Shown here in pieces: positions 1-10,552 of a DNA stretch of 59,275 nucleotides (position 1 is its first letter; each line of letters begins with the position of its first letter). Origin of the DNA: an uncultured Lactobacillus sp. (GTDB lineage Bacteria > Bacillota > Bacilli > Lactobacillales > Lactobacillaceae); contig CANRQR010000005.1 in assembly GCA_947641735.1 (NCBI GenBank), forward strand, positions 1 to 59,275, written 5' to 3'. The position numbers and the translations under genes are program-made. Below the pieces are notes generated by a model, which saw nothing but the letters and a program-made list of their open reading frames with translations, was not told the DNA's origin and did not search any database.

Positions 1-46
1 AATTTAATTTTATTATACTAAAAAATCACTCTTTAGTTTAACAAAT

Positions 47-541
47 TTATAAATTGTCTGCATAGACTAATTCTTTTCCAGTTTTGAAGTCGTAAATAAT
101 ATACCCATAATTTCCATTTTCCTTTTTATACGTTATTTCCCATACAGGTACTCCTTTATACCAGCCTAGTTCACACTTAACTTTACTGTGCCCTGGATGA
201 GCGTCATTAAAAATTTCCTTTATTTGTTCTTCACTTTTACCTTTACTTGCTTGGTAAAGATAGGCTTTTTTGCTATGAGGAAGATAGATAAAGTAATACT
301 TTTTACCTTTTTTACTAGTACCGACTAAGCTATTACTTTCAACGCTGCGACTTAGATGATAATTTTTAGTAATTGTTGTAATTGGCGTTTTTTGAAGGGC
401 AATATCATTTGTTTGCTTAATACTATCGCTCATAGGTTTAGTTGCAAAGTAAAAAATAATACAGATAAATAAATAAATTACTGCAGCTACTCCGACTACA
501 ATTCCTGTAATTTTAAGACTCTTTTTCACATATTTATTCAT
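47..541 (-). CDS. tseB: TseB/YpmB-like membrane-anchored cell-wall elongation regulator (DUF5590)
   Basis: This 164-residue protein has a short basic N-terminus, one hydrophobic segment at about residues 11-32 and an extracellular domain of the YpmB/DUF5590 type. In Bacillus the homologue TseB is a membrane protein linked to side-wall peptidoglycan synthesis. The ATG overlaps the end of dinG by 8 bases, so it is the last visible gene of the addB-addA-dinG operon. The dinG-ypmB neighbourhood is also found in Bacillus, which supports the call. The family assignment rests on context, topology and length; no catalytic motif is expected. Confidence 0.75.
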   Translation of the reverse strand: MNKYVKKSLKITGIVVGVAAVIYLFICIIFYFATKPMSDSIKQTNDIALQKTPITTITKNYHLSRSVESNSLVGTSKKGKKYYFIYLPHSKKAYLYQASKGKSEEQIKEIFNDAHPGHSKVKCELGWYKGVPVWEITYKKENGNYGYIIYDFKTGKELVYADNL

Positions 542-3350
542 TTTGTTTGCTATTCCTTAAAATATTTAGTAATTGCTGCTGGCTTACCTTTTTAGCACTT
601 ACAGGAAGACCTGCTAAAAATTGTTCACCATATGACTTATTCCAAACACGTTGATCTAAAACCACAAAGGTCCCATGATCACGTTCATTTCTAATCAATC
701 TACCACATCCCTGTCTAAATCGTAAAATGGCACGCGGAAGAGTGTCAGCATCAAAAATTTTATCGGCTCCTATCTTTTTTTTCAACGACTCAGTTCGTAG
801 TTTTACTTCTGGCTGATCAGGCGATTCAAATGGAAGACGCGTAACAATAGCTAAATCAACACCATTGTGCTTAAAGTCTATTCCCTCCCAAAAACTATTT
901 GCTCCAAGTAATATCGCTTTTTCTGCTATTCCGAATCGTTTAGCTATTTTTTCGTTAGAACCAGTTAATCCTTGAGCTAAAATTTCATAATCCTTCAAAG
1001 TATCAGTATCTTCACTTAATCTACTAAAGACGTCTCTAATCACATCTAAGTTTGTAAATAATACTAAAATATGATCATAATTTTTAATTTTAGTCAGCAA
1101 ATTACTTACAAATTCTTCATATTCAGGACTATTTGGATTTTCAGGAGCATTAATATCAGAAAGAGCATAAACTTTTAAATGCTTTTCTACTTTAAAAGAG
1201 GGTTTTGCTCGATAAGTTAGTGTCTTTTTAGGATCTAAATATAAATTTTTAATTGTGTAAGAGAAATTATCTTGTTCTGCTAAAGTAGCCGAAATAAATA
1301 ATTTTTTGTTGAAATAATGATATAGTTGTTGAACTTCCTCTTCAGGATCAAGCATTAACCAAGTTAAATTTGTAGACAAAGGATCGTCTTTATTACTTAT
1401 TTCCAAGACAAAGCCCTTATGATCTAGTTTTTTAGGTTCACTTAGTTGATCTAGCAATAAGTAATTCTGTTCTGAATAATAATCGAGATGATCAACTTCA
1501 TCTTGCAAATCTTTTATTAAAACATCATCACTAGTCAATAAATTCTTTTGTTGATGATAAAGTAAAAATAAAATTTGATTTGTTTCTTGGCGTACTAATT
1601 CGATATTATCCTGCATTTGATTTAACAAATGCCTAAATTGAGGGATGTCCCTGAATAAATCTTTACCTTGAAAACCTAAGCTGATAGCATTTTGGCGTTT
1701 TTCTTCCCTACTTGTCGCAAAACGTCGATTGTCATAAAGTGCATTCTGAACATTATTTATGGCATGAATTAAATCGGTAGTATGATCTTCCAGTTTATCT
1801 AGAATTAACTTGAATTCTAATTTATTTCCAAACCTAACCTTAGCACTATCATCAGCATAAAAAAGTAAATTACGTAAGTGACTGCACATACCCCAAAAAC
1901 TTTCAAATTGCAGCGAATCATTTCTAGAACTTGCAACATTTTCTACAAATCGGTGGGCTTCATCAACTACTAGAAATGGATTTTGTCCCCAAATTGAATC
2001 CATATAATGATTAGCAAGATAAGCATGATTGGTAATTAAAATATCTGCTTGTTCTTGACGACTGCGAGCTAAATTCCAAAAATCATAGTCTGCAAAAGCT
2101 GTTCCAATTCTCGCATCTCCAGGATGTTCAATTGACGTAAATAATGGAGCTTGATAATTAGTTAATTGTAATTCGTCTAAGTCACCAGTTTCAGTCTCAG
2201 TTAGCCAAATTAATATCCCCATTTGCAGGATTAATGTTTGCTGAATAGGATTATCAGTTTGATAAAGAGAATTATAGAAACCATCTAAATCTAGATAATG
2301 ACTACTTGATTTAACAATTTGAGCATCTAAATCTAGATGCGTAATTCTTAAAAGTTGCGGAACTTCTTGCTTTAAAATTTGTTCTTGTAAAACCTTAGTT
2401 GGGGTAGCTACTACTAATTTTCGACCAGAATAAAGCTCATAGGCATATGCCATCAAATAACTAAAAGTTTTTCCACTCCCATTAGGCGCTTCAACAACTA
2501 ATGAATCATCAGAATCGCTATATACAAAGTCATGTAGTCTATTAATTAAACTAACTTGACCACGCCTAAAACGTAGGTGCTTCTTGAACAACTCCTTCTT
2601 TTCATCGTCACTTTGAGGAAATGAGCCCTTAGTTACAGCTTCATTATTACGAACAGCTATATTTTGCCGTTTTAAAATCAAATGCTTTACCTGAATCAGA
2701 TCTTTGTCTAATGGCCTTTTTGTTTGACGAGCAACCTGACCTATTTCATAAAAAATATAATCTGTGTCTCTTAAAAGTCCTTTTGACAATGACGTTAAAG
2801 TATTAAGAGTCGCCTGAGGAAGATTTTCCAACTTTTTAATTACTTTTAATAATAATTTAGCCGTCACTAAGGCATCTGAGTCAGCGCGGTGAGGATTCAA
2901 ATGTTTAATTTTTAAGCGACTAGTCAGGTCTCTTAATTTATACGAAGGAAAAGTTGGAAAAGCAATTTGGGCTAATTCAACTGTATCAATTGCTTTTCCA
3001 GTGAAAGGCTCTAATCCTGCACTAACTAGTTCATAGTTTAGAAATGGAAGATCGAAATTTACATTATGAGCAACAAAAATCGTGTTTTCTAAAATTTTAC
3101 GAATTTTAGGCGCATAATAACGAAAATCATGAGCGTCAGTTACATCTTCATTACTAATATGAGTTAAATTTTCAACAGCAGGAGGGATCTCACGATGAGG
3201 ATTGATTAAGAATGAATATGTTTTTACTACCTTACGCTTTTTGATGATCGCACAACCAAATTGAATAATATGATCGCCTTGGTTACGTTGCGTGCCTGTA
3301 GTTTCTAAATCGACCACAGCAAAAACATCATCTGTAAAGGCTTTTTTCAT
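534..3350 (-). CDS. dinG: DinG-family exonuclease/helicase-like protein
   Basis: The 938-residue protein joins an N-terminal DEDD (DnaQ-like) 3'-5' exonuclease to a superfamily 2 helicase-like region. The exonuclease shows DLETTG at residues 14-19 and HRADSDA near residue 155. The helicase part shows a P-loop (PNGSGKT) near residue 290, a DEAH box near 463 and a GRLIR motif VI near 884. Gram-positive DinG proteins of this layout lack the iron-sulfur domain of E. coli DinG, and the S. aureus protein is known as an exonuclease. It starts with ATG 24 bases after addA behind AGGGAG and lies in an operon with addAB, which fits DNA repair. Confidence 0.92.
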   Translation of the reverse strand: MKKAFTDDVFAVVDLETTGTQRNQGDHIIQFGCAIIKKRKVVKTYSFLINPHREIPPAVENLTHISNEDVTDAHDFRYYAPKIRKILENTIFVAHNVNFDLPFLNYELVSAGLEPFTGKAIDTVELAQIAFPTFPSYKLRDLTSRLKIKHLNPHRADSDALVTAKLLLKVIKKLENLPQATLNTLTSLSKGLLRDTDYIFYEIGQVARQTKRPLDKDLIQVKHLILKRQNIAVRNNEAVTKGSFPQSDDEKKELFKKHLRFRRGQVSLINRLHDFVYSDSDDSLVVEAPNGSGKTFSYLMAYAYELYSGRKLVVATPTKVLQEQILKQEVPQLLRITHLDLDAQIVKSSSHYLDLDGFYNSLYQTDNPIQQTLILQMGILIWLTETETGDLDELQLTNYQAPLFTSIEHPGDARIGTAFADYDFWNLARSRQEQADILITNHAYLANHYMDSIWGQNPFLVVDEAHRFVENVASSRNDSLQFESFWGMCSHLRNLLFYADDSAKVRFGNKLEFKLILDKLEDHTTDLIHAINNVQNALYDNRRFATSREEKRQNAISLGFQGKDLFRDIPQFRHLLNQMQDNIELVRQETNQILFLLYHQQKNLLTSDDVLIKDLQDEVDHLDYYSEQNYLLLDQLSEPKKLDHKGFVLEISNKDDPLSTNLTWLMLDPEEEVQQLYHYFNKKLFISATLAEQDNFSYTIKNLYLDPKKTLTYRAKPSFKVEKHLKVYALSDINAPENPNSPEYEEFVSNLLTKIKNYDHILVLFTNLDVIRDVFSRLSEDTDTLKDYEILAQGLTGSNEKIAKRFGIAEKAILLGANSFWEGIDFKHNGVDLAIVTRLPFESPDQPEVKLRTESLKKKIGADKIFDADTLPRAILRFRQGCGRLIRNERDHGTFVVLDQRVWNKSYGEQFLAGLPVSAKKVSQQQLLNILRNSKQNE

Positions 3351-3374
3351 AATAATCTCCCTTCTATTCTGTCT

Positions 3375-6300
3375 CTAGTCTACTGGGACTACTTTCTTTG
3401 CGTCAAGCAAAATTAAATATTTTCCTATAACCTTTTTACTATCCGTCATTTCATTTAAGGCTTGTTCATATAAACGCAATTGACCAGTATATTTTTGCTT
3501 AATTTTTTTGATTGCTTGTTCTTCATGCTTTTTATCAACAAAGTCAGTCTTGTAATCAAACAAAATCAGTCCTTCATCTGTTTCAAAATATCCATCTACT
3601 GTCCCGTGGACTAAAATTTTTGCCGCAGGATCGGAGAAGTTATTAAATAATTCACTCGCATTAACTAAACTAGAAAACTGACTTTCTCGATGTAGGTTAG
3701 TTGGTTTTTTCCAAAAATCTTTAGCGAACTCACTCATTACAAACCAATTTAAAGCGTCTTTAGATAAATAAGGTACCATTAGTGGATTTAGCTTACCTAG
3801 TTCAACAAGCTTTTTGATCTCTTCTTCTAGATTTTTCTCGTTTTTACTGCCTTCATAATTATAATATTGTAAAACCAAGTGCATTGCGGTACCAATTTCT
3901 GCTCCAGTAAACTTCTGTTCTTCTAAAAAAGTAGGCGTTTCATCAATTGGTTGTAGATAGCGATTACTTGAGGAAATCAATCTTGAGTTTTCAAGTTCGG
4001 TGTCCATCGGATCATTGAAAACCTTTTTTATTTCAGAAACTGATTGATAAGCCGTCGTTTTTGTTGCATCCCAAAATGGATAATGAAAGTCATAAAGATC
4101 TTTAACTACTGTGTTTATTTTAGAACTTAACTCTTGAGTATCCTCATTATGGGCCCTTATCTCTTCTAACTTAAAATCAAGATTAAATTTCAAATAATAT
4201 AATCTATCTTGTTCTTCTAATGCCAAAGTCATATCATCAATTTTTTGATCAAATTCATGCTTTTGTTCTAATTTTGGTCCTAAAAAGTCTAAAGGAGATT
4301 GAGCATTAATTTTTTTAACCAAAGGCAGAGTATTAGTGCGTTGATCAATTTCACTTAACCATTTCTTCTGTTTGCTTTCAAGATCATTAACACTTGCAAC
4401 CAAAATTAATTTCTGCTGCGCTCTAGTTAAACCAACGTACAGAATTCTTGCTTCTTCTTCCAGCATTTGTTGTCGCTTCTCTACATCGACAACAGACTTA
4501 ACCAAAGAATCAATGCGATAATCTTTTTCCTTTACTGTCAGGCCTAGCGAATCTTTACCGATAGTAAAATTACCACTTAAATCCCTAGTTTGATATTTAT
4601 GGCCTAAACCCATAACAAAAACAACTGGAAATTCTAATCCTTTAGATGCATGTATTGTCATTAATTTTACAGCGTTATCTGCCTTATCACTTAAAAGTGG
4701 TTGAGCTAAATCTTTCTGATTTTTTCTCATTCTTTCAATAAAGCTAATAAACTGATATAACCCTTTAAACCCTGCACTTTCATAAGAAGTTGCTCTTTCA
4801 TACAAAGATTCCAGATTAACTCTACGTTGTTGCCCATTTGGCAATCCTGTAACGATCTCTAATAGATGTGTTTTTTCATAAATACTCCAAATTAATTCAG
4901 AAATTCTATGCGTTGCCGCAAAACTTCTTAAAGTTTCAAGCTGTTGTAAAAATCCTTTACATTTTTTACCAAGATCAGAATTAACTGAAGCAAAACTTGC
5001 TAACGCAGTATAGAAATTACCACTTCTGCTTTTAACTCGAATTTGGGCGAGTTCAGGTTCTTTAAAATTAAAAAGCGGTGATCTTAAAACTGCTACTAGA
5101 GGAATATCTTGTTGGGGATTATCAATTAATCTTAAATAATTCATAATCATGATTAACTCAAAAGTTTGAAAATAGTTTTGAGCATCAGTAACAAATAATG
5201 GTAAATCAGCTTTTGCAAACTCCTGCATTACTTGTAAGTTGTCGCTTCTAGTTCGTGTAATAATAGCAATGTCAGAGTACTCCAGAGGACGCTTAAGCTG
5301 AGTTCTTCGATCCCAAATTTGAAAATTTTCTTTCTTTAATTGTTTGATTCTAGCAATAACCATCTGAATTTCGCTAAAATCTATTTCATCCCCATATTTC
5401 TCCTCATAAGCAGATTGTGTACGCTTCTTATCACTGAAAATATATTCACTTGCTGTTGGTAAATCAGCAGGATAATAATCAGCACCAAATTGCAATTGAC
5501 CTTCTTTTTTATAATCTATTCCACCAAAATTCGTTGTTAAAATTGGATCAAATAGTACATTAACTGTCTCGGTTACTCTCTTTGTTGACCTGAAATTATC
5601 TGCTAAAACAATTCGTTCACTATTTTCATCTTGTCCGTAAGCATGGTATTTACTCAAAAATAGATCAGGACGTGCTTGTCTAAAACTATATATTGACTGC
5701 TTCACATCCCCAACCATAAATAAAGTGTTCTGTCCTTTTTTCTTGATAGCCCTAATGATATTTTCTTGCAGAGCATTCACATCCTGATATTCATCAATCA
5801 AAATCTCATTGAATTTTTCTTGATAATATTCTCGCGCAAGATGTGCATTAGAGGTATCAGTAGTTAGAATATTAAAAGCAAACTGTTCCATATCACTATA
5901 ATCAATTAAATTCTGCTCTCTTTTTAATTGACTAAATTTTTTAATAAGTTTCTTCTCTACTCCTATAATCGTTTCAACTAGCTTTTCAGACTTCTTGAGA
6001 ACTTTTATTTGCTCTTTTTCCTCTACTACAAAAAAACTAGCAAAAATCTTCTTTAATTGATCATTCAAATCTGATTTTAGATCTTGACTTTCTTGATAAA
6101 CGGCAATACTATCTTCTGACCACTTTTTTGATTTTCGAACAGTTTTTTCAAATTTACAGTTCATCAGGCTAACACGAATTTCGTTATAAGAACAATCATC
6201 TTTTAAAGCTTTTAAAAATTCATCTAATCTATTAGCAAATATATCATAATTTTCTTTTACCTTACTTAAATCGGCTCCATCTATTTCTGGAAAAGTAAAT

Positions 6301-6989
6301 AACTTTTTAACCTCATCTTTCAAATCACTGACTTCTTTGATCAGCAAAGGTTTTATTTGTGTTTGCCATAATGAAGATTCAACTAACTTATCTTCTACAT
6401 GGTAATAATTTGCTAAGTTATTAAGAAAATTCTCATAGTTGGGTTCAGAAGTGGCAGTGTTATAAAGTTGCAACAATAAGTTTCTAGCACCTTCTGCGTC
6501 TCGATCGCCTGAAAAATTATCATAAAAGTCTTGAAAGTCCTGATTATCCTCTTCCAAATATTCACTTTCTATCTCACGCAATGCACGCTCTTTTAAAAGT
6601 TCAGCTTGTGTTTCATCGGTCAAAACACTAAATCGTGGATCAAGATCAATAACATAATAAAAGCGTCTAATTACGTCTAAACAAAAAGAATCGATCGTTG
6701 AAATATTAGCGGTATCAATGTCTAATAATTGATTTCTTAAAAACTGATTGTCAGGTTCTATTTCAAGCTGATCACTTATTTTTTGTTTAATACGCTCCTT
6801 CATCTCACGAGCAGCAGCTTTTGTAAACGTAATGATTAAAAGCGATGAAACTGGCGTACCTGAAAGAATACGTCTTAAAACTCGTTCAACCAAAACTGTA
6901 GTTTTACCAGATCCAGCAGATGCAGAAACTAAGATATCTCTTCCATGATCATTAATGGCTTGATTTTGTTCTCTAGTAAAATTTGTCAC
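3375..6989 (-). CDS. addA: ATP-dependent helicase/nuclease subunit A (AddA/RexA)
   Basis: This 1204-residue UvrD-like helicase-nuclease is the motor subunit of the AddAB double-strand-break resection enzyme. The Walker A motif ASAGSGKT is at residues 23-30, the Walker B stretch IDEYQD is near 393, and the RecB-type nuclease motif FDYKTD is near 1145. Translation starts at a GTG placed directly after the addB stop codon, with no spacer, so the two subunits are probably translationally coupled. The length matches the family. Confidence 0.96.
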   Translation of the reverse strand: MTNFTREQNQAINDHGRDILVSASAGSGKTTVLVERVLRRILSGTPVSSLLIITFTKAAAREMKERIKQKISDQLEIEPDNQFLRNQLLDIDTANISTIDSFCLDVIRRFYYVIDLDPRFSVLTDETQAELLKERALREIESEYLEEDNQDFQDFYDNFSGDRDAEGARNLLLQLYNTATSEPNYENFLNNLANYYHVEDKLVESSLWQTQIKPLLIKEVSDLKDEVKKLFTFPEIDGADLSKVKENYDIFANRLDEFLKALKDDCSYNEIRVSLMNCKFEKTVRKSKKWSEDSIAVYQESQDLKSDLNDQLKKIFASFFVVEEKEQIKVLKKSEKLVETIIGVEKKLIKKFSQLKREQNLIDYSDMEQFAFNILTTDTSNAHLAREYYQEKFNEILIDEYQDVNALQENIIRAIKKKGQNTLFMVGDVKQSIYSFRQARPDLFLSKYHAYGQDENSERIVLADNFRSTKRVTETVNVLFDPILTTNFGGIDYKKEGQLQFGADYYPADLPTASEYIFSDKKRTQSAYEEKYGDEIDFSEIQMVIARIKQLKKENFQIWDRRTQLKRPLEYSDIAIITRTRSDNLQVMQEFAKADLPLFVTDAQNYFQTFELIMIMNYLRLIDNPQQDIPLVAVLRSPLFNFKEPELAQIRVKSRSGNFYTALASFASVNSDLGKKCKGFLQQLETLRSFAATHRISELIWSIYEKTHLLEIVTGLPNGQQRRVNLESLYERATSYESAGFKGLYQFISFIERMRKNQKDLAQPLLSDKADNAVKLMTIHASKGLEFPVVFVMGLGHKYQTRDLSGNFTIGKDSLGLTVKEKDYRIDSLVKSVVDVEKRQQMLEEEARILYVGLTRAQQKLILVASVNDLESKQKKWLSEIDQRTNTLPLVKKINAQSPLDFLGPKLEQKHEFDQKIDDMTLALEEQDRLYYLKFNLDFKLEEIRAHNEDTQELSSKINTVVKDLYDFHYPFWDATKTTAYQSVSEIKKVFNDPMDTELENSRLISSSNRYLQPIDETPTFLEEQKFTGAEIGTAMHLVLQYYNYEGSKNEKNLEEEIKKLVELGKLNPLMVPYLSKDALNWFVMSEFAKDFWKKPTNLHRESQFSSLVNASELFNNFSDPAAKILVHGTVDGYFETDEGLILFDYKTDFVDKKHEEQAIKKIKQKYTGQLRLYEQALNEMTDSKKVIGKYLILLDAKKVVPVD

Positions 6990-9900
6990 TTATTCATCAC
7001 CATCCAAATTTAGTTTTTCTTTAATTAAGTTCAATAAGGTCTTTTTATCAATTGCTTTAATTTTATGGTAATTATTTTCTTTTAACATGGCATCAAAAAA
7101 GAAGATATCTTTAAAGTCAGAATAAGTAAGGGATGTCTGTTGACCATAAGCGTAAGGATCAAGTTTAATCTTACCTGATAAAATCTCACTACCTGCATTT
7201 TTAATTAGGTAAGAATTATAAGCTAACAATAATTCAAGTTGATCAGGAGTAAAGCTTTGATTTCGTGGCCAACTAATATCACCGTTTGCTTTTCGCTTAA
7301 CACTATTATATAGCTCAGAAGTTGCTCGATCCTTTTCCATTCCTGGTTCAATCAAATCAAGCATTTCTTCATCTGCGATTAAAATTCCGTTATACATTAA
7401 TTTCTTAGTGCTTTCTTTGATTAAGTCCTTAATTTGATAGTTACTTAAGATCATTTTGTCGCTACTTAAACGATCTAAGCTACTAGTTATATTCTGGTAA
7501 AAGGCACCTAAAACGTCTAAATCTTTACCTTGAGCAAAAAACTTATTATTCTTTTTTAAAACTTCAAGATAAGAAATCATCTGCATTGAAATTCCATTTG
7601 CAAATAAACCTAAATCAAATTTCTTAGCAGAAGATTTATAATCAATTACCTCTCCTAAAACGCGGTTATTTACTTTAGCTAAATCAACACGATCCATCTT
7701 TCCACGAAGATCGACAACCTTCTTTTCATTATTATCATCTTTCCAGTCATAAGAGAGACCATCTACTCTTTGATTTTTACCAAAACTTAATTCCGAATAT
7801 TGCGGTCTAAAGGCTGTTTTATTTGCATTACTGTGCCAATAATACGCAACATTAGAAGTTGTTTGGTCAAGCTTATGGAACAGATATTTATTAAAAGGAT
7901 CATTCAAAAGTTGCCGATATCTTCCCTTTTCTTTTAACTCCTCTCTTACCTCAATTAATAGTTCTGCTAGCTTTTCTTCGGTTAAATCAGCAAAATTTAA
8001 ATCTTTTTCTTTTATCTTTTTAACCAGATAATCAAAAGTTTCATGATAATAATTTCCAGCTTGAATTACATCTAGCTCATTTTCAAAACGTTTCTTTAGA
8101 TGCAAGCCATAATTCAAGAAATATTCAAAAGAATTTTGATAATAAGTTTCTAACTGAGAAACTGAAGTTTCAATTCTATTTCCATATAATTCTTGAGCTA
8201 ACTCTGGAGATAAATCTTCAGGAACATTTTTAAAATTGCTGCCTTCAACTACATTTTGTGTCACTTTGCCTATTTTTTTCTCAGTCAAATCTAACAGAGA
8301 ATCTACATTTACATCCTCTTTGCCCTTTAAATAGGTTAGATAGCCTAGACTTGCCTCAGGATTAGTCATAAACGTTAGCACATCATCACTATTAGTTGGT
8401 AAATCATGCTGTGCAAATTCTTCCCCCTTCGTTAATCTTAAGAGCTGTCTATAAAAAATAGAAGGTTCCAATTGTTCGTTAGCTGTATTAATTACGGGAT
8501 AGGAAATATAAATTTTATCGCTAGCTAAACTTAAAGCATTTCCAAATTGATAATTCTGATCTAAATTATTAATTTTCTGCTGATCTTCTAAATAGCCATT
8601 AGTATTATTTCCATCGTTTAATTGTTCTAAGTTTTCTGAACTAAAGAAACCAGGTATTTTTTCAATTTGCGGTAAATTACTACTAGTTGCACCAATAATA
8701 AAGACTTGTTTATAATCTTGCCCTTGAACCATTCCTAATTCAGAAATATTAACTGCATCAAGCGTAGATGGAATTTGTGAGAAGTTTGCTTCGCTAAAAC
8801 CACTAATTAGCAATTCAAAGAACTGATCTAATGAAAATTCTTTTGCTACTAATAGGTAATCTTTCAATAAATCATTTAAAGTTGACCAAACTTGTTCTGG
8901 CTGCTGAGCAAGTTGCAAATCTCCAGCATCGTTTGCTTCTTTTCGCCAAGCTTCTAGTCTTTTAGCTACTCGATTTTTTATTAAAAAGTTCCAAAAGATT
9001 GTAACTGCTGTCTGAGGATCTTTTTCATCTTCTAAATTTTTAAAGAAAGTACTTAAAATATCAACGAAATATTTTCTTAAGTGATCCAGTTCCTCTACTT
9101 CTTGTTCAGATTTATCTAAGGCAATTACATTGGCATCAACAAAGTTCTTTAGTGGTTTTGTCCAGAGAGTACCTTTAATTCCATGTGCTAAAACAAAATT
9201 TTCAAGTAAGTCAACATCATTTTGAAAGCGCGCAGAACTTTTATACCATTCAGGGATGAAAAGCTGCGTTTTCATTAAAGCAATTACATTATCAGTTTGA
9301 AATCCGCGGTTAAAGATTTGCTGTAAATTTTCAACAGCAACCACTAAGGGATGATATTTCATCTCTTTTTGTAAATCATTGAAGAAAGGAATATTATTCT
9401 GACGTAAAATCGGTGTTAGATATGTTTCATATTCACTTAAGTTAGGTGCCAAAACTAAAAAATCCTGATAGCGATAATTATTTAAAGCTACTTGTTGATA
9501 GATTGTTCGAGCCACGAAATAAGCTTCTGCATAACGTGAATCTGCCTTAACTGGCTGTAAAAACTTACTTACTTGTTCATCAAAATTACCGGTTTTAGTC
9601 CAAATTCCGTTTAATAAAGAACTTGGACTAGATGAAGATAATGGAAATTCTTGACATTGATAATCTAATTCCTGATTTTGCCAAAAATGTTCTAATTGTT
9701 TAATTGTCCGTTGAACTACGTAATCATAATCTCCTGGTTCAGCATTTGTATTTATTTTTCCAATTTTTGTTTTAAAAGCTAAAGTAGTATTATTAGCCTT
9801 TTTTGAAATTAACCGCACTGAAGTTAATTCTTGTAAAGAAAAGTGTGAAAAGTCAGAAAAATAGAAATCCATCTTACTTAAATTATTACTTTTAGCTAAA

Positions 9901-10466
9901 AATTCGTTAAGTAATAACTGCATCTCATCTTTTGTAGCAAATTTTTCTGATAATCGTTCGATAAATTCATCATAAACAATTTGAAGATCATGAATTTTGT
10001 AACGCGTTTCTTCATTTAATTTTTCATTATCAATATTATCTAGTTCAATATTTCCGGCTCTAACAGATAGAATAGCCTCATACATTTGTTTTAATGCACC
10101 AGATGTAATTTGTGTTTTATTCTGGAACAGCTTTAATTCAGCTTGATAGTCAGTAACAATTTGTTCTAAAAGCATTACACTAGCGGCATCATCAAGAATT
10201 TGAGGCAATCTAATTGCTTCATCTTTTAAGAAATACCAAGCTAATCGTGAAAATGAAAGAATATGCAATTTATTAACTGCTACTTGTTTTTTATTTGTTA
10301 AAACAGAGAGCTTGCTAAGTGCGCGTACTTCTGTGGTAAACTTAATATGGTTTGGCACGATAATAAATACATCGTGCGTTTTATCTTGGTAATATGACCT
10401 AACAGCTTGATCAATTATTTCATTTTGCAAGTTGTCTACTTGTCTACCAGTAATTACATTAATCAT
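6990..10466 (-). CDS. addB: ATP-dependent nuclease subunit B, RexB type
   Basis: This 1158-residue protein is the second subunit of AddAB/RexAB. The C-terminal nuclease core is visible (DYKSS with a following QMISYL segment). The N-terminus ITGRQVDN lacks a Walker A lysine. The positions where Bacillus AddB has four iron-sulfur cysteines carry other residues: NSF instead of CPF near residue 779, and a cysteine-free TSLTYSDF stretch near 1119. This matches RexB of lactic acid bacteria. The gene has a strong AAGGAG site and is the promoter-proximal gene of the repair operon, divergent from mvk. Confidence 0.93.
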   Translation of the reverse strand: MINVITGRQVDNLQNEIIDQAVRSYYQDKTHDVFIIVPNHIKFTTEVRALSKLSVLTNKKQVAVNKLHILSFSRLAWYFLKDEAIRLPQILDDAASVMLLEQIVTDYQAELKLFQNKTQITSGALKQMYEAILSVRAGNIELDNIDNEKLNEETRYKIHDLQIVYDEFIERLSEKFATKDEMQLLLNEFLAKSNNLSKMDFYFSDFSHFSLQELTSVRLISKKANNTTLAFKTKIGKINTNAEPGDYDYVVQRTIKQLEHFWQNQELDYQCQEFPLSSSSPSSLLNGIWTKTGNFDEQVSKFLQPVKADSRYAEAYFVARTIYQQVALNNYRYQDFLVLAPNLSEYETYLTPILRQNNIPFFNDLQKEMKYHPLVVAVENLQQIFNRGFQTDNVIALMKTQLFIPEWYKSSARFQNDVDLLENFVLAHGIKGTLWTKPLKNFVDANVIALDKSEQEVEELDHLRKYFVDILSTFFKNLEDEKDPQTAVTIFWNFLIKNRVAKRLEAWRKEANDAGDLQLAQQPEQVWSTLNDLLKDYLLVAKEFSLDQFFELLISGFSEANFSQIPSTLDAVNISELGMVQGQDYKQVFIIGATSSNLPQIEKIPGFFSSENLEQLNDGNNTNGYLEDQQKINNLDQNYQFGNALSLASDKIYISYPVINTANEQLEPSIFYRQLLRLTKGEEFAQHDLPTNSDDVLTFMTNPEASLGYLTYLKGKEDVNVDSLLDLTEKKIGKVTQNVVEGSNFKNVPEDLSPELAQELYGNRIETSVSQLETYYQNSFEYFLNYGLHLKKRFENELDVIQAGNYYHETFDYLVKKIKEKDLNFADLTEEKLAELLIEVREELKEKGRYRQLLNDPFNKYLFHKLDQTTSNVAYYWHSNANKTAFRPQYSELSFGKNQRVDGLSYDWKDDNNEKKVVDLRGKMDRVDLAKVNNRVLGEVIDYKSSAKKFDLGLFANGISMQMISYLEVLKKNNKFFAQGKDLDVLGAFYQNITSSLDRLSSDKMILSNYQIKDLIKESTKKLMYNGILIADEEMLDLIEPGMEKDRATSELYNSVKRKANGDISWPRNQSFTPDQLELLLAYNSYLIKNAGSEILSGKIKLDPYAYGQQTSLTYSDFKDIFFFDAMLKENNYHKIKAIDKKTLLNLIKEKLNLDGDE

Positions 10467-10552
10467 AAGTCTCGTGTCTCCTTAGCAAATATTTTAGCAT
10501 ATGGAGCAAAACAAAATAGACTAATGAAATTTATAATATAGGAAAGATAATT

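Noticed and set aside
10467-10552. SOS box before the addB-addA-dinG operon
   Set aside because: No CGAAC-N4-GTTCG-like sequence is present in the divergent gap.
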